NCBI RefSeq assembly: GCF_026341275.1
Contig: NZ_JAIFZO010000002.1
Span: 756,361-820,360, forward strand
Length of the DNA stretch: 64,000 bases
Reading direction: 5' to 3'
Source of the DNA: Streptomyces ortus
Lineage (GTDB): Bacteria; Actinomycetota; Actinomycetes; Streptomycetales; Streptomycetaceae
Numbering within the stretch: the first letter of the stretch is position 1; each line of letters begins with the position of its first letter. The notes beneath the pieces are model-generated. The model saw nothing but the letters and a program-made list of their open reading frames with translations, was not told where the DNA came from and searched no databases. Position numbers and translations under genes: made by a program. Positions 50,828 to 59,707 of this stretch are shown here, piece by piece.

Positions 50828-51745
50828 TTGCACAGCTCAATCCCCCACCCCAGCCGCCGCACCGCACTCGTCCTGGGCGCAGCCGCGACCGCGACCGCCG
50901 CGCTGGCAACCACCGCGCCCCCCGCCGCCGCGGCGGCGACCACGCCGGACATCGGCAAGGCGCTCGCAGAGCTGGAGCGGTCCCACAACGGCCGCCTCGG
51001 CGTCTACGCCCGCAACACCGTCACCGGCAGAACCGTGCGGTACCGCGCGGACGAGACGTTCCCGATGTGTTCGGTCTTCAAGACCCTCGCCGCCGCGGCC
51101 GTCCTGCGGGACCTCGACCGGAGCGGCGAGTTCCTGAACCTCGTGATCCGGTACACCGAGCAGGACCTCACGGACGCCGGCGGCTCCCCCGTGACGGGCC
51201 GCCCGGAGAACCTCGCCAACGGCATGACCGTCGCCGCGCTGTGCCACGCGGCCATGGCCCACAGCGACAACGCCGCGGCGAACCTGCTGCTCCGTGAGCT
51301 GGGCGGGCCGACCGCGATCACCCGTTTCTGCCGCTCGATCGGGGACCCCGTCACCCGCCTCGACCGGTATGAGCCCGCGCTGAACTCGGCCGAGCCGTGG
51401 CGTACGACGGACCTCACCAGCCCCGCCGCCGCCGGGCGGACGTACGAGAAGCTCGCCCTGGGGGACGCGCTCGTGGCCCGGGACCGGCGGCAGCTGACCG
51501 AGTGGCTGCTGGCGAACACCACCAGCACGAATCGTTTCCGCAAGGGCCTGCCCGCGGACTGGGCGCTCGGCGACAAGACGGGCACGGGCAAGTACGGCAC
51601 GACCAACGACGTGGGCATCGCCTGGACGCCGGACGGGGCGCCGGTCGTGCTGTCGGTCCTGTCCACCAAGCCCGACCAGGACGCCCCGATGGACGAGGCA
51701 CTCGTCGCCGAGACGGCCGGACTCCTGGCGGCGGCACTGGGCTAG
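50828..51745 (+). CDS. bla: Class A beta-lactamase, Tat-exported
   Basis: A 305-residue serine beta-lactamase. A twin-arginine signal (SRRTALVLGAAATATAAL) is followed by the full class A set: Ser82-x-x-Lys85 in CSVFKT, Ser146-Asp-Asn in HSDNAAAN, the omega-loop Glu182 in RYEPALN, and Lys250-Thr-Gly in DKTGTGKYG. All catalytic residues are present, so it should be active. The start is a TTG at 50828 with GGAAGAGAG upstream. It stands alone without a BlaR/BlaI or LysR-type regulator nearby. Such enzymes are common chromosomal resistance genes in Streptomyces. Confidence 0.95.
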   Translation: MHSSIPHPSRRTALVLGAAATATAALATTAPPAAAAATTPDIGKALAELERSHNGRLGVYARNTVTGRTVRYRADETFPMCSVFKTLAAAAVLRDLDRSGEFLNLVIRYTEQDLTDAGGSPVTGRPENLANGMTVAALCHAAMAHSDNAAANLLLRELGGPTAITRFCRSIGDPVTRLDRYEPALNSAEPWRTTDLTSPAAAGRTYEKLALGDALVARDRRQLTEWLLANTTSTNRFRKGLPADWALGDKTGTGKYGTTNDVGIAWTPDGAPVVLSVLSTKPDQDAPMDEALVAETAGLLAAALG

Positions 51746-51833
51746 CCCCGGCTCCCGACGGACCGACCCGTACGAACCGGTCGGTCCCAAGGGGCCGGTC
51801 GCTCCCAAGGGGCCGGTTCCTACGAGCCGGTTC

Positions 51834-52505
51834 CTACGGTCGCCAGAGCGGATGCTCCCGCTCGGCCCACTCCCGGCTGACCGAGCCCGTCCGCAGTCCC
51901 CGCCGGGACTCCGGGAGGGCGAGGGCCATCCCGATGTGTCCCGCGAGGACGATGCCGATGGCCAGCGCGAGCCAGTCGTGGACGAAGGTCGCACTCGTGC
52001 GCCAGACCAGCGGGGCGAGGTGGGTGAACCACATCAGCAGCCCCGTGCCGACCATGACCAGGACGGCCCCGGCGATCCAGGCCGCGTACGTCTTCTGTCC
52101 GGCGTTGAACTTCCCGGCCGGCCGGGACTCCGGCCGGGCATCCCGCCGCAGCGCCGAGCGCAGCCAGACCTTGTCGTGCGGGCCGAAGCGGTTGAGCAAC
52201 CGCAGGTCCGCCCGGAAGGCGCGCGAGACGAGCCCGGCGAGGACGGGCACCGGGAGCAGCAGCCCGGACCACTCGTGCAGCCGCACGACCAGCTCCCGGC
52301 GGCCGACGAGTTCGGCGAGCTGGGGCAGGTAGAGGCAGCCCGCGGTCAGCACGCACACCCCCATCAGGAGGGCCGTGACGCGGTGCACCCAGCGTTCGGC
52401 GGGCGTGAAGCGGCGGACCCGCAGCGCCCCCGCGAGGCGCTCTCCAGCCTCGGAAGCAGCCTCCGGTGCCTTGGAGGCGTCGGTCTCAGGTGGTCTCATC
52501 GTCAC
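51834..52505 (-). CDS. Cytochrome b-type membrane protein (b561/FdnI-like)
   Basis: A 223-residue integral membrane cytochrome b with four helices. Likely haem ligands: His in ERWVHRVTALLMG, His in RLHEWSGLLLPV and His in TFVHDWLALAIG and VLAGHIGMAL. A GPHDKVWLR loop and KFNAGQKTYAAW are typical of the FdnI/thiosulfate-reductase cytochrome family. The start is GTG 52505 (or ATG 52499), overlapping the stop of the molybdoenzyme gene by about 20 nt. It should pass quinol electrons to that exported enzyme, as MsrQ does for MsrP. Confidence 0.85.
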   Translation of the reverse strand: MTMRPPETDASKAPEAASEAGERLAGALRVRRFTPAERWVHRVTALLMGVCVLTAGCLYLPQLAELVGRRELVVRLHEWSGLLLPVPVLAGLVSRAFRADLRLLNRFGPHDKVWLRSALRRDARPESRPAGKFNAGQKTYAAWIAGAVLVMVGTGLLMWFTHLAPLVWRTSATFVHDWLALAIGIVLAGHIGMALALPESRRGLRTGSVSREWAEREHPLWRP

Positions 52506-53226
52506 GTCCGTTCGACCGGCCGACCCAGGCGTCCACGTCGTACCCCCGCTCTTCCCAGTAGCCGGGGCGGACGTCCGGAGTGACGGTGATGCCGGAGAGC
52601 CACTTCGCCGACTTGTAGAAGTACATGGGGGCCACGTAGAGGCGGACGGGGCCGCCGTGGGCGTGGTTGATGTCCTTGTCCTGCATGCGCAGGGCGACCA
52701 GGACGTCGGCGCGGCGGGCCTGGTCCAGCGTCAGGCTCTCCGAGTACGCCCCGTCGAAGCAGGTGAAGCGCACCGCCCCGGCCGAGGCACGCACGCCCGC
52801 GGCGTCCAGCAGCCGGGACAGGCGCACCCCTTCGAAGGGGGTGTCGGGCACCCGCCACCCCGTGACGCACTGCACGTCCCGGACCATCCGCGTCTGCGGC
52901 AGGGCGCGCAGGTCGGACAGGGTGTACGTGCCGGGGTGGTCGACCAGTCCGTCGATCTTCAGGCGGTAGGAGTCCTCGTCCTTGTGCGGGACGGAGGAGG
53001 TGACGGAGTAGTAGCGGAAGCCGCCGCCGTTGGGGAGCAGGCCGGTCAGACCGGTGGGGTCCTTGTCGGCGGCGCCGCCGAGGAAGGATTCGAGGCCGCG
53101 CTGGAGGGTGGGTGCGGTGACCACGCCCAGGGCGCCCAGTCCGAGCATCCCGAGCATGAGTCGCCGCCCCACAGGGGTGCCGCTCCCCTCCGGATCCGAC
53201 GCTGTCGGTGATTCCGTGTTCACCAA
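52486..53226 (-). CDS. SUOX-fold molybdopterin oxidoreductase, Tat-type
   Basis: A 246-residue exported molybdoenzyme of the sulfite oxidase/YedY (MsrP) fold. The N-terminus GRRLMLGMLGLGALGVVTAP is a Tat signal or anchor. The molybdenum-ligating Cys is in DVQCVTGWRVP (Cys120); HAHGGPVRLYVAPMYFYKSA and KWLSGITVTPD are family stretches. It may reduce methionine sulfoxide or another oxidised substrate outside the membrane with electrons from the coupled cytochrome b. The start is TTG 53226 or GTG 53223; neither has a strong ribosome site. Confidence 0.88.
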   Translation of the reverse strand: MVNTESPTASDPEGSGTPVGRRLMLGMLGLGALGVVTAPTLQRGLESFLGGAADKDPTGLTGLLPNGGGFRYYSVTSSVPHKDEDSYRLKIDGLVDHPGTYTLSDLRALPQTRMVRDVQCVTGWRVPDTPFEGVRLSRLLDAAGVRASAGAVRFTCFDGAYSESLTLDQARRADVLVALRMQDKDINHAHGGPVRLYVAPMYFYKSAKWLSGITVTPDVRPGYWEERGYDVDAWVGRSNGRDDETT

Positions 53227-53233
53227 CTGATTC

Positions 53234-53274
53234 GAGCACCCCGGGCCGCCGGAAGCCAGCGGCCCGGGGTGCTC
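53234..53274. terminator. Strong 16-bp hairpin between permease and molybdoenzyme genes
   Basis: GAGCACCCCGGGCCGC (53234-53249) and its exact complement (53259-53274) with a 9-nt loop. It lies about 90 nt after the stop of the APC permease gene and just before the molybdoenzyme start, so it most likely ends the permease transcript. Confidence 0.8.
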
Positions 53275-53362
53275 GTCAGCGTTCCGTAATGACTTCTCAC
53301 ACGTTTCTCAGGACGGTACCTGGCGGCACGGCCGGGCACCGGGTCCTGCGGAACCGGACCTC

Positions 53363-54901
53363 TCAGCCGTCGGACCCCGCCGCCTTGTCCAGCTGGAACG
53401 CCTCGTTGCCGAGCCCGATGCCGGCGTACGCCTCGGGCTTGCGGGTGCGCAGGAACAGGCCCTGGACGACGCCCGCGGCGGCGGCCAGCACGATGACGCC
53501 CGGCAGCAGCCGGCTCAGCGAGGAGCCGGGTCCCGCGCCCACCAGGACGTCGAAGTCCTTGATCGTGTAGAGCGCGATGACGAGGAGCGAGACTCCCGCG
53601 ATCACCGAGCAGGCCAGGCGCCGGGCCTGGGCGCGCCCGGCGCCCCGGCGGACGAAGAAGACGACGACGGAGAGCGAGGCGACGGCCATCAGCACGATGA
53701 CGCCGAGCGCGCCGACGTTGCCCATCCAGGTGAAGAGGTGCAGGACGGGCGCGGTCGGGTCGCCGACCGGCTTGTCGTCGGCGACGGCGAACGCCACGAC
53801 GGTCACCACGGCGACGGCCGACTGGAGCAGTGAGCCCGTGCCGGGGGCGCCGCTCGCGCCCGTCGTCCGGCCGAAGGCGGCGGGCAGCAGTCCTTCGCGG
53901 CCCATGGCGAAGGCGTACCGGGCGACGACGTTGTGGAAGCTGAGCATCGCGGCGAACATGCCGGTCACGAACAGCACATGGAGCACATCGGTGAACGTGT
54001 CACCGAGCCGTGACTCGGTGAGGAGGAACAGCAGTCCCGCGCTCTGCTTCTGAGCGGCGCCCACGATCCCGGAGGGGCCCGCGGCGACGGTCAGCGCCCA
54101 GGAGCTGAGTGCGAAGAACACGGCGACGAAGCCGATGGCGAGGAACATCACGCGCGGGACCAGGATGTGCGGGCGGCTGGTCTCCTCCGCGTACACGGGG
54201 GCCTGCTCGAAGCCGAGGAACGCGGCGACGCAGAAGCAGAGCGCGGTGCCGAGGCCCGCCCCGCTCAGGGTGTCCGGGTTGAAGGCGTGCAGCGACAGGC
54301 CCTCCCTGGCGGGGTCGGCGACGGCCGCGATGTCGAAGATCACGACGAGGGCGACCTCGATCAGGAGCAGCACCCCGAGCACGCGCGCGTTGACGTCGAT
54401 CTTCAGCCAGCCGAGGGTGCCGACGAGGACGGCGGCCAGCAACGCCGGTATCCACCAGGCGAGTTCGATGTCGAGGTAGGTGGCGAACAGGCCGGACACC
54501 TCGAAGCCGAAGATGCCGTAGATGCCGACCTGGAGCGCGTTGTAGGCCACCAGCGCGACCGCCGCGGCGCCCGAGCCCGCGAGGCCGCCGAGTCCTCGGG
54601 AGATGTACGCGTAGAAGGCGCCGGCGTTGTGGACGTGGCGGCTCATCTCGGCGTATCCGACGCTGAAGAGGACGAGCACGACGCCGAGCAGGACGAAGAG
54701 CAGGGGCTGCCCGACGATGCCCATCACCGCGAATGTTGTGGGCATGACACCCGCGACCACCATGAGGGGGGCGGTCGCCGCGAGGACGGAGAGCAGCAGG
54801 CCTCCCGTACCGAGCCGGTCGGAACGCAGGGCCCGGTCCTGGCCCTTGAAGGTGCTGATGCCGCTTCCGGCGGCGGCCGGTCTGCTCGTGCCCGTCGTCA
54901 T
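53363..54901 (-). CDS. APC superfamily amino-acid permease
   Basis: A 512-residue transporter with about 12 helices. TAPLMVVAGVMPTTFAVMG contains the helix-1 unwound region, EMSRHVHNAGAFYAYISRGL is the conserved APC motif, and CFCVAAFLGFEQAPVYAEE the helix-6 region. It probably imports an amino acid or amine; the substrate cannot be told. ATG 54901 with AAAGGA upstream. The leader contains nine copies of an 8-bp repeat (54953-55024) about 50 nt before the start, an unusual arrangement that might change expression. Confidence 0.88.
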   Translation of the reverse strand: MTTGTSRPAAAGSGISTFKGQDRALRSDRLGTGGLLLSVLAATAPLMVVAGVMPTTFAVMGIVGQPLLFVLLGVVLVLFSVGYAEMSRHVHNAGAFYAYISRGLGGLAGSGAAAVALVAYNALQVGIYGIFGFEVSGLFATYLDIELAWWIPALLAAVLVGTLGWLKIDVNARVLGVLLLIEVALVVIFDIAAVADPAREGLSLHAFNPDTLSGAGLGTALCFCVAAFLGFEQAPVYAEETSRPHILVPRVMFLAIGFVAVFFALSSWALTVAAGPSGIVGAAQKQSAGLLFLLTESRLGDTFTDVLHVLFVTGMFAAMLSFHNVVARYAFAMGREGLLPAAFGRTTGASGAPGTGSLLQSAVAVVTVVAFAVADDKPVGDPTAPVLHLFTWMGNVGALGVIVLMAVASLSVVVFFVRRGAGRAQARRLACSVIAGVSLLVIALYTIKDFDVLVGAGPGSSLSRLLPGVIVLAAAAGVVQGLFLRTRKPEAYAGIGLGNEAFQLDKAAGSDG

Positions 54902-54952
54902 GGCGTGATCGTCCTTTCGGTCGGCAGGCTGCTGCCTGGCTGGGGGGCTGAG

Positions 54953-55024
54953 TCGCTGGGTCGCTGGGTCGCTGGGTCGCTGGGTCGCTGGGTCGCTGGG
55001 TCGCTGGGTCGCTGGGTCGCTGGA
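54953..55024. repeat. 8-bp tandem repeat, nine copies
   Basis: TCGCTGGG repeated head to tail nine times (last copy ends GGA). It lies between the stop of the helical-repeat gene (55043) and the APC permease start (54901), in the permease leader. The unit is not a multiple of three and does not code. Copy-number change by slippage is expected. Confidence 0.95.
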
Positions 55025-55042
55025 TGGCTCACCGGGGATCGT

Positions 55043-56026
55043 TCAGACCGCGCCGAGCACGCTGTCGCGTGCGGCGCGGAAGGCCTGGTGCGGGTCCCGG
55101 CCGGGGTACGACCAGGGCACCGGGGTCACGTGCGGTCCGATGCGGTGGAACAGGGCGGCGGCCTCGGCGCCCCGGCCCTCGCAGAACTTGGCGTGGCCGA
55201 GGAAGTTGAGGTCGAGCCGGCTGCGCGGATGGTCGTCGCGCTCCCACTCCAGCCACCAGTCGAAGGCCGACGTCATCACCTGGCGCGCCCGGCGCCCGCC
55301 CCAGTGCCCGGAGGCGACCGGGTCGGGCGGTTCGCTGCCGGCCGCGGCCAGGACGCGATAGCGCTCGGCGTGCGCGACGACGGGCAGGATCGCCAGCGGT
55401 GAGTCGGCGGGCGCCTGTTCGGCGGACCAGGTCGCGAAGTCGTAGACCTCGTGCAGCGGGTCCTGCCCGGCCTCGGGGCGTCGCTCGGCGAGCCTGGCCA
55501 CCATCAGGTGGTGGGCGTGGTGATGGTCGGGACAGCGGTGGCGGACCTCGTCGAAGAGCCGGACCACGTCCTGGTCGGCGCCCAGGACGCACTCCAGCAT
55601 CAGCAGTCCGAGCCAGGGCGTGGGGTCGGCGGGCAGCGCCCCGGCGGCGGTACGGCAGGCCTCGCGCGCCGCGGTCGGCTTCTCCTTGCCGTTCAGCGCG
55701 CGTTGCACGGCGGCGACGGCGAGCAGCACGGCGGCGTCCGGCGACTCGGGTTCGGCGAGCTGCCAGTCGCGGGCCCAGGCGAGGGTGCCGCTCTCCAGCG
55801 CGAGGGTCGTGACGCGGTGGCCCCGGCGGTCCCAGTCGTCACCGGTCGCGGCCAGCAGGGCCCGTACGGCCGTCCATCGCCCCTGGGCCAACGCGGCGCG
55901 GGCGGCGACGAGTTCGGTGTCGTCCAGTGCGGCGTCGAAGGGCTGGACCGCCCGCCTGCGGGCGCGGCCGAGGGGCGGCGGAGGTGGGGACACCGCGGGA
56001 CTCCCTCGCAAGACGCGGATAGGCAT
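55043..56026 (-). CDS. Helical (TPR-like) protein of unknown function
   Basis: A 327-residue soluble protein starting MPIRVLRGSPAVSPPPPPLG (an open frame reaches 56089). It is almost wholly alpha-helical with TPR-like spacing: ELVAARAALAQGRWTAVRAL, AAVLLAVAAVQRALNGKEKP, WLGLLMLECVLGADQDVVRL and FLGHAKFCEGRGAEAAALFH. Conserved-looking acidic/aromatic end (DWWLEWERDDHPRSRLDLNF). Homologous hypothetical proteins are common in streptomycetes; no enzyme motif is visible. A 16-bp palindrome of the TetR-operator kind lies about 40 nt upstream of the start. Confidence 0.7.
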   Translation of the reverse strand: MPIRVLRGSPAVSPPPPPLGRARRRAVQPFDAALDDTELVAARAALAQGRWTAVRALLAATGDDWDRRGHRVTTLALESGTLAWARDWQLAEPESPDAAVLLAVAAVQRALNGKEKPTAAREACRTAAGALPADPTPWLGLLMLECVLGADQDVVRLFDEVRHRCPDHHHAHHLMVARLAERRPEAGQDPLHEVYDFATWSAEQAPADSPLAILPVVAHAERYRVLAAAGSEPPDPVASGHWGGRRARQVMTSAFDWWLEWERDDHPRSRLDLNFLGHAKFCEGRGAEAAALFHRIGPHVTPVPWSYPGRDPHQAFRAARDSVLGAV

Positions 56027-56061
56027 GGCTGTGGCGTGGGGCCGGTCTGTTCCGTGCGGTC

Positions 56062-56077
56062 GGCCGACCGGTCGGCC
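56062..56077. promoter_or_regulatory. Palindrome GGCCGACCGGTCGGCC (TetR-like operator)
   Basis: Perfect 16-bp palindrome 36 nt upstream of the helical-repeat gene, sharing the core CCGACCGGTCGG with the sites at 57962 and 60482. Possible operator; a palindrome built only from G/C-rich words is easier to meet by chance in this genome. Confidence 0.45.
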
Positions 56078-56281
56078 GGCCTTCGGCATGTACTGGTTCT
56101 GTCAGCGACCGGTCACGGACAGCCAACCCCTCACGACGGGTTCGCGTCAAGGCCCGCCGACCGCTGACACGCGTCAACACGGCGTCGGGCAGAGCGAGTT
56201 GAGCCGCACCGCGAGCCCGGCCGACCGGCCGGCAGTCCGATCGTCGGTCCCGTCGTCGGTCCCGTCGTCGAGTCCGGCCCG

Positions 56282-57937
56282 TCAGTCCACGGCCTTCGCC
56301 GCGGCTCGTCCCGCCGTGCGCCCGGAGAACAGGCAGCCGCCCAGGAACGTCCCTTCGAGGGCCCGGTAGCCATGCACTCCGCCGCCGCCGAAACCGGCCG
56401 CCTCCCCTGCCGCGTAGACCCCGGACAGCGGGTCGCCGCCCTCGGTCAGCACCTGCGAGGAGAGGTCGGTCTCCAGGCCGCCGAGTGTCTTGCGGGTGAG
56501 GATGTTGAGGCGCACGGCGACGAGCGGGCCCGCCTTGGGGTCCAGGATGCGGTGCGGGGTCGCCGTGCGGGTCAGCCGGTCGCCGAGGTAGGCGCGGGAG
56601 CCGCGGACGGCCATCACCTGGAGGTCCTTGGTGAAGGGGTTGGCGATCTCGCGGTCGCGCGCGGTGATCACGCGGCGCAGCTCCGCCTCGTCGATGAGCG
56701 GCTCCTTGGTGAGCGCGTTCATCCCGCGGACGAGTGCGCCGAGGTCCTTCTCGACGACGAAGTCGGCGCCCTTGTCCATGAACGCCTTCACCGGCCCCGG
56801 CACCTCGGCGCGGGCCCGCTGGAAGACGCCCTTGACGGACTTGCCGGTGAAGTCGGGGTTCTGCTCGGAGCCGGAGAGCGCGAACTCCTTGCCGATGATC
56901 TTCTGGTCGAGCACGAACCACGTGTAGTCGTACCCCGTGGACATGATGTGCTCCAGCGTGCCGAGCGTGTCGAAGCCCGGGAACAGCGGTACGGGGAGCC
57001 GGTTGCCGCGGGCGTCCAGCCAGAGCGAGGACGGGCCGGGCAGGATGCGGATGCCGTGCTTGTCCCAGATGGGGTTCCAGTTCTGGATGCCCTCGGTGTA
57101 GTGCCACATGCGGTCGCGGTTGATGAAGTGCGCGCCCGCGTCCTCCGCGACCCCGAGCATCCGGCCGTCCACGTGCGCGGGCACCCCGGAGATCATCCGC
57201 TCGGGCGGGGCGCCGAGGCGCGCGGGCCAGTTGGCGCGTACGAGTTCGTGGTTGCCGCCGATCCCGCCGGAGGTGACGATCACCGCCTGGGCCCGCAGCT
57301 CGAAGGCACCGGCGACCGCCCGGCCGCTGGCCCGGCCGCGCTCGACGCCCGACGGCTCCAGGATCTCGCCGCTCACGGTGTCGACCGCGCCCGCACTGCG
57401 CGACAGACCCGTCACGCGGTGGCGGAACCTCAGCTGTACGAGGCCTCGCGCCACGCCCTCGCGGACCCGCCGCTCGAAGGGGGCGACGACACCGGGGCCC
57501 GTACCCCAGGTGATGTGGAAACGGGGCACGGAGTTGCCGTGGCCGTTCGCGTCGTAGCCGCCGCGCTCGGCCCAGCTGACCACCGGGAACCAGCGCATGC
57601 CCTGCTGGTGCAGCCAGCTCCGCTTCTCACCGGCCGCGAAGTCGACGTACGCCTCGGCCCACTTGCGCGGCCAGTGGTCCTCCGGACGGTCGAAGGCCGC
57701 GGTGCCCATCCAGTCCTGGAGGGCCAGCGCGCGGCCGTCCCGAATGCGCATCCGGCGCTGCTCGGGCGAGTCCACGAAGAACAGGCCGCCGAACGACCAG
57801 TGCGCCTGGCCGCCGATGGACTGCTCCGGCTCCTGGTCGAGGAGGATCACCTTGCGCCCCGCGTCGACGAGTTCCGCGGTCGCCGCGAGCCCGGCGAGCC
57901 CGGCTCCGATCACGATCACATCTGCGTCGTACGCCAT
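56282..57937 (-). CDS. FAD-binding dehydrogenase (fumarate reductase/ketosteroid dehydrogenase-like)
   Basis: A 551-residue flavoprotein. N-terminal Rossmann motif VIVIGAGLAGLAATAELVDA, then ILLDQEPEQSIGGQAHWSFG; AVIVTSGGIGGNHELVRANW and the C-terminal GVYAAGEAAGFGGGGVHGYR, ALEGTFLGGCLFSGRTAGR are the flavin-binding landmarks of the succinate dehydrogenase/KsdD-like group. The substrate is unknown; this subgroup is annotated only as FAD-binding dehydrogenase. Divergent from a DMT transporter, with a perfect TetR-type operator 25 nt upstream, so probably an inducible catabolic enzyme. Confidence 0.9.
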   Translation of the reverse strand: MAYDADVIVIGAGLAGLAATAELVDAGRKVILLDQEPEQSIGGQAHWSFGGLFFVDSPEQRRMRIRDGRALALQDWMGTAAFDRPEDHWPRKWAEAYVDFAAGEKRSWLHQQGMRWFPVVSWAERGGYDANGHGNSVPRFHITWGTGPGVVAPFERRVREGVARGLVQLRFRHRVTGLSRSAGAVDTVSGEILEPSGVERGRASGRAVAGAFELRAQAVIVTSGGIGGNHELVRANWPARLGAPPERMISGVPAHVDGRMLGVAEDAGAHFINRDRMWHYTEGIQNWNPIWDKHGIRILPGPSSLWLDARGNRLPVPLFPGFDTLGTLEHIMSTGYDYTWFVLDQKIIGKEFALSGSEQNPDFTGKSVKGVFQRARAEVPGPVKAFMDKGADFVVEKDLGALVRGMNALTKEPLIDEAELRRVITARDREIANPFTKDLQVMAVRGSRAYLGDRLTRTATPHRILDPKAGPLVAVRLNILTRKTLGGLETDLSSQVLTEGGDPLSGVYAAGEAAGFGGGGVHGYRALEGTFLGGCLFSGRTAGRAAAKAVD

Positions 57938-57961
57938 GAGCGGGTCCTCCTGGGGCTTGTT

Positions 57962-57985
57962 ACCGACCGGTCGTTACCGGTCGGT
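57962..57985. promoter_or_regulatory. TetR-type operator between divergent FAD dehydrogenase and DMT genes
   Basis: ACCGACCGGT (57962-57971), spacer CGTT, ACCGGTCGGT (57976-57985): a perfect 10-bp inverted repeat in the 163-nt divergent promoter region. Sites of this kind are typical for TetR-family repressors in actinobacteria. A TetR gene lies at 62951-63583; the match between them is unproven. Confidence 0.65.
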
Positions 57986-58100
57986 CAGATCCTTGGGCAA
58001 CGGAGTGACTCAGTCAACTGCCCGGTCGCGGGTACTCGGGCTACAGTCGATCGCAACCACACCCCGCCCCGTCACCGTCCGAAGTCTTGAGGTACGCAGC

Positions 58101-58991
58101 GTGTCGGTCCTGGTTCTCGTCCTCGCCGTCGGCGCGGCCTGCTGTCTGGGCGTCGGTTTCGTCCTCCAGCAGAACGCGGCGTCGCACGCTCCCCTGGGCG
58201 ACTTCCTCTCCCCCCGGCTGCTCCTCGACCTCGTGAAGGTGCCGCGCTGGCTGGGCGGCATCGGGTTCATGGCGGTGGGCATGGTGCTCGGCGCGGTCGC
58301 GCTGGCGCACGGCGAGGTGTCCCTCGTCGAACCGCTGCTCGCCACGAACCTGCTCTTCGCGCTCGTCCTCTCCCGGCGCCAGACCCGTCAGCCGCTCGGC
58401 CGGCAGGGCTGGGGCGGGCTCCTGCTGCTGGCCGGCGGGGTGACGGCCTTCATCGTGGCCGGACAGCCGCGGGGCGGCGACGCGATCTCCGACCCGGTAC
58501 GGCACTGGCTGATCGTCGGCGTGATGGTGGGCCTCGCGCTGCTGCTCACCGCGTACGCCAAACGGACCCGGCTCAGCTCGGGACCGGCGCTGGGGGTGGC
58601 GGCGGGCCTGCTCTACGGGGTGCAGGACGCGTTCACGCGGGTGAGCGGACAGCGCTTCTCCGACGGTGGCTGGGTGGCACTCGCCACCGGGTGGCAGGTG
58701 TACGCGGTCGTCGCCCTCGGGATCACGGGGCTCGTGCTCGTGCAGAGCGCCTTCGAGACCGCGCCGCTGCGGATGTCGCTGCCCGCGCTCACCGCCGCCC
58801 AGCCGCTCGCCGGGATCGTGTGCGGGGTGGGCTTCCTCGGTGACCGGCTGCGGGCCGACACCGGGGCGCTGACCTGGGAGGCCGCCGGACTGGCCGGCAT
58901 CGTGGCGGGGGTCGTCCTGCTGGGACTGCATCCCGCGATGCCGAACGGGGTGGCGCTCAAGGAGCGGCTGCGGGATCTGCAGCCCCGCTGA
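58101..58991 (+). CDS. DMT-superfamily (EamA-like) transporter
   Basis: A 296-residue membrane protein with 9-10 helices, starting VSVLVLVLAVGAACCLGVGF at GTG 58101 (GAGG 8 nt upstream). EVSLVEPLLATNLLFALVLS and LRMSLPALTAAQPLAGIVCG are the two paired EamA-type motifs. It probably exports a small metabolite. Divergent from the flavin dehydrogenase over a shared TetR-type operator, which suggests export of that enzyme's substrate or product. Confidence 0.85.
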   Translation: MSVLVLVLAVGAACCLGVGFVLQQNAASHAPLGDFLSPRLLLDLVKVPRWLGGIGFMAVGMVLGAVALAHGEVSLVEPLLATNLLFALVLSRRQTRQPLGRQGWGGLLLLAGGVTAFIVAGQPRGGDAISDPVRHWLIVGVMVGLALLLTAYAKRTRLSSGPALGVAAGLLYGVQDAFTRVSGQRFSDGGWVALATGWQVYAVVALGITGLVLVQSAFETAPLRMSLPALTAAQPLAGIVCGVGFLGDRLRADTGALTWEAAGLAGIVAGVVLLGLHPAMPNGVALKERLRDLQPR

Positions 58992-59093
58992 CGGCTCACC
59001 GGCCGGGGCGGGCCGCTGGTGGGCCGCGACGGGCCGCCGGTCGACTGTCGGCGGACATCCTGCGGGCTGCCGGTGGGCTGCTTTGATGGCCGG

Positions 59094-59627
59094 ATGACTT
59101 CCGCTGACGAGATTCTTGACGTCGTCGACGAGCACGACGAGGTGGTGGGCCGGGCCCGGCGCGGGGACGTGTACGCGCGCGGGCTGCGGCACCGGTGCGC
59201 GTTCATCCAGGTCACGGACGCGCGGGGGCGCCTGTTCGTGCACCGGCGCACATCGACGAAGCTGGTGTTCCCCTCCCTGTACGACCTGTTCGTCGGCGGG
59301 GTCGTGGGGGCGGGCGAGAGCTACGACGAGGCGGCGTTGCGGGAGGCCGAGGAGGAGCTGGGGGTGTCCGGGCTGGCCCGGCCGTCCTTCCTGTTCAAGT
59401 TCCTGTACGACGACGGGGCCGGGAAGAGCTGGTGGTCGGCCGTGTACGAGGTGCGGTGCGAGGTGCCCGTACGGCCGCAGGCGGAGGAGGTCGCCTGGCA
59501 CGCGTTCCTGCCGGAGGAGGAGGTGCGGGAGCGGTTGGCCGAGTGGGAGTTCGTGCCGGACGGGCTGGCGGCGTATGCGCGGCTGCGGGCGTTCCGCGGA
59601 AGCCCGCGCCGTTCCGCGCGCCCCTGA
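59094..59627 (+). CDS. NUDIX hydrolase
   Basis: A 177-residue protein. The complete NUDIX box runs from GGVVGAGESYDEAALREAEE through ELGV (68-91), giving the G-x5-E-x7-RE-x2-EE-xG pattern. The N-terminus ADEILDVVDEHDEVVGRARR, RGLRHRCAFIQV and a FVGGVV core resemble the isopentenyl-diphosphate-isomerase-like/YfcD branch, which hydrolyses nucleotide-type pyrophosphates; actual substrate unknown. ATG 59094 chosen as the first Met of the conserved part. Confidence 0.9.
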   Translation: MTSADEILDVVDEHDEVVGRARRGDVYARGLRHRCAFIQVTDARGRLFVHRRTSTKLVFPSLYDLFVGGVVGAGESYDEAALREAEEELGVSGLARPSFLFKFLYDDGAGKSWWSAVYEVRCEVPVRPQAEEVAWHAFLPEEEVRERLAEWEFVPDGLAAYARLRAFRGSPRRSARP

Positions 59628-59707
59628 AGGGCACTCCAAAGGGCACTCCTGAAGGGAGGCCCCGCAGGGGCCCTGGGGGACATGAGCGGGCCGGTAGGGT
59701 CGTGTGT

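Noticed and set aside
51776..51838. Short GGGGCCGGT-type duplications after the beta-lactamase gene as a terminator
   Set aside because: Direct rather than inverted repeats; no stable hairpin could be drawn by eye.
54953..55024. CRISPR array
   Set aside because: 8-bp units directly abut with no spacers and there are no cas genes.
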